Shown here one piece after another: positions 5,577 to 9,496 of a DNA stretch of 9,496 nucleotides. Numbering within the stretch: position 1 is the stretch's first letter; every line of letters starts with the position of its first letter. The translations under genes were made by a program, and so were the position numbers. The notes beneath the pieces are model-generated. The model saw only the letters and a program-made list of their open reading frames with translations, searched no databases and had not been told where the DNA came from. The DNA comes from Bacteroidales bacterium M6 (lineage in GTDB: Bacteria > Bacteroidota > Bacteroidia > Bacteroidales > Muribaculaceae): assembly GCA_001689485.1 (NCBI GenBank), contig LUJQ01000009.1:1-9496 (forward strand). The letters run 5' to 3'.

Positions 5577-6174
5577 CAGGTTCTTCCTCCAGCTGTCCGA
5601 GCGCGACACGGCCAACGCCGTCAACGCGGCCCTGAAAGCCGAGGTGGCCTATCGTGGCAAGGAACTTGACTTCGATGCCGAGACCCGCTCACACATCCTG
5701 GAGGTGGCGCGGTGGCTGTCAGACCCGAAGGGCAAACCGGGCCTTCTGCTCATGGGCCTTATCGGCAACGGCAAGACATCGATGATGAGGGCTGTGGCGC
5801 GCCTTGTGGAGTTCGTCACGGAGGAGACCTCGGGCTACTCGAAGCGGAAAGTGGTCAGGCTGGTAACGGCCAAGGAGGTGGTCAGGTGGTGTGTCTCGAA
5901 AGAGGAGCGGCCCAAGTACGACGCTCTGTTCACCGAGCCGATGCTCGGCATCGACGAGCTTGGCGGGGAGGCTGCCGAGGTCATATCGTTCGGGCAACCG
6001 TGGACTCCGGTCTATGACCTCCTTGAGGCCCGGTACAGCAAGCAGCTGTTGACAATCGCGACCACAAACTTAAATGATGACAAAATCACCGAGCATTACG
6101 ACGCGCGCATCTCCGACCGTTTCAAGGAGATGATGCACAAGGTGATTTATCGTAACCCGTCATACCGGGGATAA
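5497..6174 (+). CDS. DnaC-like AAA+ helicase loader
   Basis: A 225-residue AAA+ ATPase. Walker A is GLIGNGKTS (residues 87-95), Walker B is MLGIDELG (149-156), sensor 1 is at N191 in TIATTNLN, and an arginine-finger-like segment is RISDRFKEM (204-212). This order and length match DnaC/IstB-type proteins that load the replicative helicase onto single-stranded DNA. The N-terminal 60 residues would carry the helicase- or initiator-binding part. The ATG at 5497 gives an 80-base overlap with the initiator gene in another frame; no later in-frame ATG occurs before the P-loop region, so this start is kept. IstB transposition helpers share the fold, but no transposase is seen, and the initiator next door favours replication. 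Confidence 0.86.
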   Translation: MKPSEKIDFQDVGALTRRLCARKITPDRFFLQLSERDTANAVNAALKAEVAYRGKELDFDAETRSHILEVARWLSDPKGKPGLLLMGLIGNGKTSMMRAVARLVEFVTEETSGYSKRKVVRLVTAKEVVRWCVSKEERPKYDALFTEPMLGIDELGGEAAEVISFGQPWTPVYDLLEARYSKQLLTIATTNLNDDKITEHYDARISDRFKEMMHKVIYRNPSYRG

Positions 6175-6184
6175 ACAAAGACAA

Positions 6185-6409
6185 ATGAAATCCAACAACA
6201 TCCATTCATCCCATCCCGACGTGCTGGAGGCATTCCGCCGCCCCACACGGGCAGGGCAGTCCCCCTCGCTGGGCTTCCGGTTCACCGAGGCGGAGGAAAG
6301 GGCCATGGCCGCAGCCATCAGGAAATCGCGGCAATTCATGAGGATTTACGGCCAAGGCCGCGAACCATACATACTTGACAGGAGGAACTATGTGTGCGAC
6401 CAGATATGA
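6185..6409 (+). CDS. Small hypothetical protein (74 aa)
   Basis: Not recognised. A 74-residue basic protein that starts 10 bases after the loader stop with the same ACAAATGAAA context as the loader start. The N-terminal half is polar (MKSNNIHSSHPDVLEAF), and the second half contains a helix (TEAEERAMAAAIRKSRQFM) followed by Tyr/Arg-rich residues. There is no membrane segment or known motif. Close spacing puts it in the replication operon. An accessory role is plausible but unproven. Confidence 0.6.
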   Translation: MKSNNIHSSHPDVLEAFRRPTRAGQSPSLGFRFTEAEERAMAAAIRKSRQFMRIYGQGREPYILDRRNYVCDQI

Positions 6410-6473
6410 CCGGGCCGGGATGGCCTCCCGGCTCGATGCCCTGAAAGGGCAGAGATTGCACATCAAGAAGTGA
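6390..6473 (+). CDS. Possible 27-residue peptide gene
   Basis: ATG at 6390 is preceded by GGAGG at 6381-6385 (four bases away), one of the best Shine-Dalgarno matches in the window, and reads 27 codons to TGA at 6471-6473 (MCATRYDRAGMASRLDALKG, then QRLHIKK). It overlaps the end of the previous gene by 20 bases and contains two perfect hairpins. It may be a real tiny gene, a leader peptide, or chance; the strong hairpins argue for a regulatory leader at least as much as for a product. Confidence 0.33.
   Translation: MCATRYDRAGMASRLDALKGQRLHIKK
6414..6450 (+). other. Two tandem perfect hairpins in leader of next gene
   Basis: GCCGGGA (6414-6420) pairs with TCCCGGC (6426-6432) around loop TGGCC, and GCCCT (6438-6442) pairs with AGGGC (6446-6450) around loop GAA. 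No T-run follows, so these are not standard terminators. They lie 44 bases before the ATG of the next gene and may affect mRNA stability, processing or translation. Confidence 0.5.
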
Positions 6474-6493
6474 AAGGACAAAGAAACAGAGTT

Positions 6494-6811
6494 ATGAAAC
6501 ACGAACAATTCGTCGCAGAATACAACGCCCTGCGAGAAGAAGAGTATATCATCAAGGAAAAAATCGAGGCCCTCGAACAGCGATACATAGAATCCCTGCC
6601 GTTCAAGGTCGGGGATTGCGTGAGGATTGTCAGCAAGGATTGCCCGATTGAAAAGGCTTGGGTGACAAGAATCAAGCGGCAGGACTGGCAGACCGATGTT
6701 TATGTCGAGGTGATCCGCGCCAACAAAGACGGCTCCAGGCCCAAGAGGTTTAAGCCTCATGAGAGGACGTTCACCCCCGAAGATGTCGAACTGATAAGGA
6801 AGGAGAAATGA
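6494..6811 (+). CDS. Hypothetical protein with N-terminal coiled coil and SH3-like C-terminus (105 aa)
   Basis: A 105-residue protein from ATG 6494; an in-frame GTG at 6470 would add eight residues but overlaps the small ORF and is less likely. Residues 3-32 are a charged helix with heptad spacing (FVAEYNALREEEYIIKEKIE). Residues 36-80 (FKVGDCVRIVSKDCPIEKAW and the beta-rich stretch after it) resemble a small SH3/KOW-like barrel, often seen in nucleic-acid or protein binding. I do not recognise a named family. Its stop overlaps the next start as ATGA (6808-6811), so the two are coupled. No catalytic residues are visible. Confidence 0.65.
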   Translation: MKHEQFVAEYNALREEEYIIKEKIEALEQRYIESLPFKVGDCVRIVSKDCPIEKAWVTRIKRQDWQTDVYVEVIRANKDGSRPKRFKPHERTFTPEDVELIRKEK

Positions 6812-7383
6812 AAAGAGAGGAAATTTGGGAAGATATTCCCGGATATGGAGGTCTTTATCAAGTGAGCAATATGGGGCGAGTGAAAGGACTCCCAAGGAAA
6901 GTCAACAATCACACTGGCTTTATTCAGTTGAAAGAACGACTTCTAAAAGGACATCCAATAACAAAAGGATACATACAAATCCAACTGCCATCAAGACCAA
7001 ATAGAGTGTTGAAGTTAATTCATGTTTTGGTGGCTCAATGTTTTATCCCAAACCCAAACAACTATCCACAAGTTAATCACATCAACGGAAATAAGGCAGA
7101 TAATCGTGCTGAAAATCTTGAATGGTGCGATAATTCAATGAACCAACTTCACGCCTATGCCCATGGTTTGAATTGGAGAAGAGAGAACGCTGGAAAGCCT
7201 AAACGGCGAGTCCGTCTGATACATTCCAAAAGCGGAGAAGCATTGGATTTTGATAGCAGGGCGGACGCTGCGCGTTATCTCGGCGGCAAAAAACATCATA
7301 TTGCAAACTTAGGAAAGGTATTATCCTCTCTGTACCCCGGATATAAAACAATATATGGCTATTATGCAGAGTACATACAATAG
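6808..7383 (+). CDS. NUMOD4/HNH/NUMOD1 free-standing homing-type endonuclease 2
   Basis: A 191-residue protein with a textbook order: NUMOD4 (EEIWEDIPGYGGLYQVSNMG, residues 4-23), an HNH nuclease (H72 in LIHVLVAQ, N90-H91 in VNHINGNK, N103 in ENLEW) and a NUMOD1-like DNA-binding tail (DFDSRADAARYLGG, then YGYYAEYI, residues 147-190). It lacks the zinc-ribbon N-terminus of the first HNH protein in this window but is otherwise related. The ATG at 6808 overlaps the previous stop by four bases, and the stop lies 29 bases inside the methyltransferase reading frame. It is AT-rich (23 of 60 G+C at 7021-7080). A homing role is inferred from the family; a restriction partner for the methyltransferase is less likely. 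Confidence 0.9.
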   Translation: MKREEIWEDIPGYGGLYQVSNMGRVKGLPRKVNNHTGFIQLKERLLKGHPITKGYIQIQLPSRPNRVLKLIHVLVAQCFIPNPNNYPQVNHINGNKADNRAENLEWCDNSMNQLHAYAHGLNWRRENAGKPKRRVRLIHSKSGEALDFDSRADAARYLGGKKHHIANLGKVLSSLYPGYKTIYGYYAEYIQ

Positions 7384-8212
7384 AGAGAACCCTTTGCGCT
7401 GCTTTTTCGCTTTTGAAGGGTACAACAGTCAAGGACTGGCACTTAATCGCCTAAAACGGGACTTCCCCGATTTTGATTGGGTGTGTGTCGGCAGAAGCGA
7501 GATAGATAAATATGCGATTGCCGCAGCAGATGCTCTTTTCCCTGAGGCAAAGGATAAAAACTTTGGCTCAATAACAGATATAAATTGGGATGAAATACCC
7601 GACTTCGATCTCTTTACGTATTCTTTCCCTTGCCAAGACATTTCCAATGCCGGAAAGCAGAAAGGATTCATTGAAGGAAGTGGTAGCCGTTCCTCGCTCC
7701 TTTGGGAGTGTCGCAGAGCAATTGAAGCCAAGCGTCCGAGGTTTCTGCTTATGGAGAATGTCAAGGCTCTTGTGCAGAAGAAATTCATGCCAGAGTTTCA
7801 GCGGTGGATTGACACGCTTGCCGACCTCGGCTATGCCTCCTTTTGGCAAGCGCTTAACGCGAAGAATTTCGGTACACCTCAGAACAGAGAGCGCGTTTTC
7901 ATGGTCTCCATCCTTGGTGATGCGACATTCGAGCTCCCCAAACCGTTCCCGTTGGAGAAACGCCTGCGTGACGTGCTGGAAGATAACGTGGATGAATCAT
8001 ACTATCTACGTGACGAGCAGGTGCAGCGCATACTCGCACATTGCGAGCGCAAGCAGGCCGACGAATCGGGTTGGGTGATTGCGGTTGGCAAACTTAGTTC
8101 AAGCCAAGACAGCTTAGTCGTATCTCCCGACGGCATTTCCCCATGTCACGTTTGTGGACATAGTAATATGCCGAAAATTATAGAAGTGAATGAAAACGAT
8201 AATCCCGATTAA
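7355..8212 (+). CDS. C5-cytosine DNA methyltransferase, N-terminal catalytic part (motifs I-VIII)
   Basis: A 285-residue reading frame carrying the catalytic core of a 5-methylcytosine methyltransferase that uses S-adenosylmethionine: a variant motif I (FFAFEGYNSQGLAL, residues 17-30), acidic motif II (E49), motif IV with the catalytic cysteine C93 in SFPCQD, motif VI MENVK (133-137) and motif VIII QNRERVF (176-182). The frame stops after a first recognition-like unit (PDGISPC, 259-265), before motifs IX and X, which lie in the next reading frame. The start at ATG 7355 lies within the end of the HNH gene; ATG 7364 is an alternative. Alone it should be inactive. It may be an alpha subunit, the first half of a frameshifted product, or a broken gene. 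Confidence 0.85.
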   Translation: MAIMQSTYNRENPLRCFFAFEGYNSQGLALNRLKRDFPDFDWVCVGRSEIDKYAIAAADALFPEAKDKNFGSITDINWDEIPDFDLFTYSFPCQDISNAGKQKGFIEGSGSRSSLLWECRRAIEAKRPRFLLMENVKALVQKKFMPEFQRWIDTLADLGYASFWQALNAKNFGTPQNRERVFMVSILGDATFELPKPFPLEKRLRDVLEDNVDESYYLRDEQVQRILAHCERKQADESGWVIAVGKLSSSQDSLVVSPDGISPCHVCGHSNMPKIIEVNENDNPD

Positions 8213-9110
8213 CACGGCATCTCAAAACCTATGTCGGACAATCAAGGCGCAATACGGGAAAAACGGATGCGCCAACTTTTGCCGACAGGACGGTATGGGA
8301 GCGACAGCAATACTTGAAATCATGGAAGAGCCGAAACCAATACAGGTCGCGCAGATATATGACCAAAAGCAAAACCCGATGAACGGCAGAGTCTATTCTG
8401 AGGATGGAATCAGTCCTACATTGAGAACTCCGACAGGAGGTTTGTCAGAGCCTTGCATTCTCTCCCCAATCCGCACAGAAGAGCAACGTCAACTCCGCAA
8501 GCAGGGTATTGACACGTTCAGTGGACGGCAGATGTTTCCGCGCACAGACGGAGTATCAGACACAATAACCACCGTGCAGAAAGACAATCTCTTGCAAGAG
8601 CCAATAAAGATACGCCAAGCCACCGCGCAGGGCTATATCGAATGTCCTCCGGGCGGAGGCTTTGACGCTGCATACCCCAACTCAAAACTTCGGAGAGGGC
8701 GAGTGCAGGAGAATGGTGACGTGGTAGGAGTGATTACTGCGAGCGCAGACGGCCATTGCGTATATGAGGGCGCAGAGTTGTCAATCCTCGGCTACACCCG
8801 CGATGACAAAGGCAAAGTTGTGAATTATCACGAAAAGGGAATAGCCGGGTCTCTCCACACCTCGACAGGCAGCGGAGGAAACACAGACCAGTTCGTGAAA
8901 GAGCAGGTCATCGGCTCGATGCAAGTCAACGCAATGCGCGGAAGCATTGACGGCGTTTCGCCCTGTCTTACAGAAGCGATGGGTATGGGCGGAGGTCAGA
9001 TTCCGATGGTTACAGAAGCAAGCGGCATCTACGACAATCAATTTGGCCAGTTCGCAAGAGAACCGATTGAAGGGATGGCCCGCACTCTTAAAGCAGACCA
9101 TCATAATGCG
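8126..9110 (+). repeat. Array of about eight diverged target-recognition-like protein repeats
   Basis: Read at protein level, similar units recur: PDGISPC (end of the catalytic frame), then in the second frame CRTIKA (15-20), DGISPTLRT (72-80), DGVSDTITT (120-128), GVITAS (180-185), KGIAGSLHT (216-224), DGVSPCLTE (254-262) and EGMARTLKA (294-302). Spacing in the second frame is about 38-61 residues. Most carry the Thr/Ser-Leu/Ile dipeptide typical of target-recognition modules. The copies are diverged at DNA level, so this is not a recent simple tandem repeat. Confidence 0.6.
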
Positions 9111-9362
9111 GTTCTGTTGCGTTACCGTATTCGCAAACTCACAGAGCGCGAATGTTTCAGACTTATGGACGTGTCCGACTCCGACATCGACAAGATTGAG
9201 GCGCACCGCATCAAAATCACGTTAAAGAACGGCACGGTCAAGGAAAAGCCGATACCCAAGAGTGCGAAATATAAATTGGCGGGCAATTCAATCGTGGTTT
9301 CGTGCCTCTACCACATCTTTCACCAGATGTTCATTGCCGAGCCGCCCGAACCGCCGGAGTAG
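8190..9362 (+). CDS. C5-cytosine DNA methyltransferase, target-recognition repeats and motifs IX-X
   Basis: A 390-residue reading frame overlapping the catalytic frame by 23 bases and lying in the +1 frame relative to it. Residues 9-310 are an unusually long variable region with repeats of the type xDGxSxT(L/I)xT (see the separate entry). Motif IX is RKLTERECFRLMDVSD (residues 315-330), and motif X is YKLAGNSIVVSCLYHIF (361-377), both intact. In C5 enzymes motif X packs against motif I to complete the cofactor site, so this product must join with the upstream one. The ATG at 8190 could be a genuine start, giving a two-subunit enzyme as in M.AquI, or the region could be a frameshift. The end PPEPPE overlaps an opposite-strand gene. 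Confidence 0.83.
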   Translation: MKTIIPINTASQNLCRTIKAQYGKNGCANFCRQDGMGATAILEIMEEPKPIQVAQIYDQKQNPMNGRVYSEDGISPTLRTPTGGLSEPCILSPIRTEEQRQLRKQGIDTFSGRQMFPRTDGVSDTITTVQKDNLLQEPIKIRQATAQGYIECPPGGGFDAAYPNSKLRRGRVQENGDVVGVITASADGHCVYEGAELSILGYTRDDKGKVVNYHEKGIAGSLHTSTGSGGNTDQFVKEQVIGSMQVNAMRGSIDGVSPCLTEAMGMGGGQIPMVTEASGIYDNQFGQFAREPIEGMARTLKADHHNAVLLRYRIRKLTERECFRLMDVSDSDIDKIEAHRIKITLKNGTVKEKPIPKSAKYKLAGNSIVVSCLYHIFHQMFIAEPPEPPE

Positions 9363-9496
9363 CCACCACGGTTGCCGTAGCGGTTTCCGTAACCGCCACT
9401 ACCACCGCCGCGATTACCATAGCCGCCACGCTCGCCCATCTGGGATTCCTCACAGAGTTCTTCGACGCACTCCATGAGCTTGCCCATGTGCTTCAA
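9320..9496 (-). CDS. C-terminal part of a Gly/Tyr/Asn/Arg-rich protein (5' end outside window)
   Basis: On the minus strand a frame is open from the window edge (9496) and stops with TGA at 9322-9320, giving 58 residues. It starts with a helical segment (LKHMGKLMECVEELCEESQM) and ends in a low-complexity tail of GGYGNRGG-like units, finishing SAMNIW. Tails of this sort recall RGG-type, nucleic-acid-binding or disordered regions; small Bacteroidales phage proteins with similar GYGNR tails exist to my memory, but the family is not firmly recognised. The gene converges on the methyltransferase gene, and the last 43 bases overlap its 3' end. No other frame in the last 130 bases gives a plausible protein. 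Confidence 0.6.
   Translation of the reverse strand: MKHMGKLMECVEELCEESQMGERGGYGNRGGGSGGYGNRYGNRGGYSGGSGGSAMNIW

Noticed and set aside
5497..6174. IstB-type transposition helper
   Set aside because: The fold is shared, but no transposase or terminal inverted repeats are seen, and the gene directly follows a replication initiator with an origin-like array.
6206..6895. Minus-strand open frame (229 codons) across three plus-strand genes
   Set aside because: It has no motif, runs through clear gene boundaries on the plus strand and opposes the HNH start with its NUMOD4 motif. It is an antisense shadow.
7590..8078. Plus-strand frame of 162 codons inside the methyltransferase
   Set aside because: It is wholly inside the catalytic frame, which has motifs IV, VI and VIII; the alternative frame has no recognisable pattern.
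6808..9362. Complete restriction-modification pair (HNH nuclease plus methyltransferase)
   Set aside because: The HNH protein carries NUMOD4 and NUMOD1 motifs typical of homing enzymes, and the same kind of gene sits elsewhere in the window without a methyltransferase.
9262..9477. Plus-strand frame of 71 codons past the methyltransferase end
   Set aside because: Its Arg/Ser/His-rich sequence is antisense to the Gly-rich minus-strand gene and overlaps methyltransferase motif X in another frame.

Overview
The window looks like part of the early (recombination, replication and DNA modification) region of a temperate or lytic tailed phage, or a prophage, of a Bacteroidota host, most likely a gut Bacteroidales. 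This rests on the gene families (Sak4-type ATPase, DUF4494-like protein, dUTPase, DnaC-like loader, NUMOD4/HNH endonucleases, phage-type C5 methyltransferase), on tightly packed overlapping co-directional genes, and on A-rich leaders before several start codons in place of a clear Shine-Dalgarno. I see no structural or integrase genes, rRNA, convincing tRNA, CRISPR array or insertion sequence. The host genus cannot be resolved from sequence alone.

Layout. Positions 1-278 hold the 3' end of a protein with a 9-residue tandem repeat. Positions 323-3553 form a recombination and nucleotide-metabolism cluster: Sak4-like RecA-fold ATPase, an HNH endonuclease wedged in, a PD-(D/E)XK exonuclease, a DUF4494-like protein and dUTPase. 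Positions 3554-3706 are non-coding, with folded RNA potential ending in a terminator-like hairpin. Positions 3707-4731 carry four small GC-rich overlapping genes. Positions 4728-6174 are the replication module: a winged-helix initiator whose central linker is encoded by an iteron array plus an AT-rich stretch (a likely origin inside the gene, as in lambda O), then a DnaC-like helicase loader. Positions 6185-6811 hold small unknown genes and two perfect hairpins. Positions 6808-9362 hold a second HNH endonuclease and a C5-cytosine methyltransferase encoded as two overlapping reading frames, with an unusually long array of target-recognition-like repeats. The window ends in the 3' part of a minus-strand gene encoding a Gly/Tyr/Asn/Arg-rich tail, which overlaps the methyltransferase end.

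How the parts fit: Sak4 and the exonuclease would make and anneal single strands, dUTPase would keep uracil out of phage DNA, the initiator would bind its iterons and recruit the host helicase through the loader, and the methyltransferase would protect the DNA from host restriction. The two HNH genes are AT-richer than their neighbours and overlap genes on both sides, the pattern of free-standing homing endonucleases.

Most notable for follow-up: the intragenic iteron origin; the two-frame methyltransferase with up to eight recognition-like repeats; and the two homing endonucleases whose ends contain the starts of the next genes.
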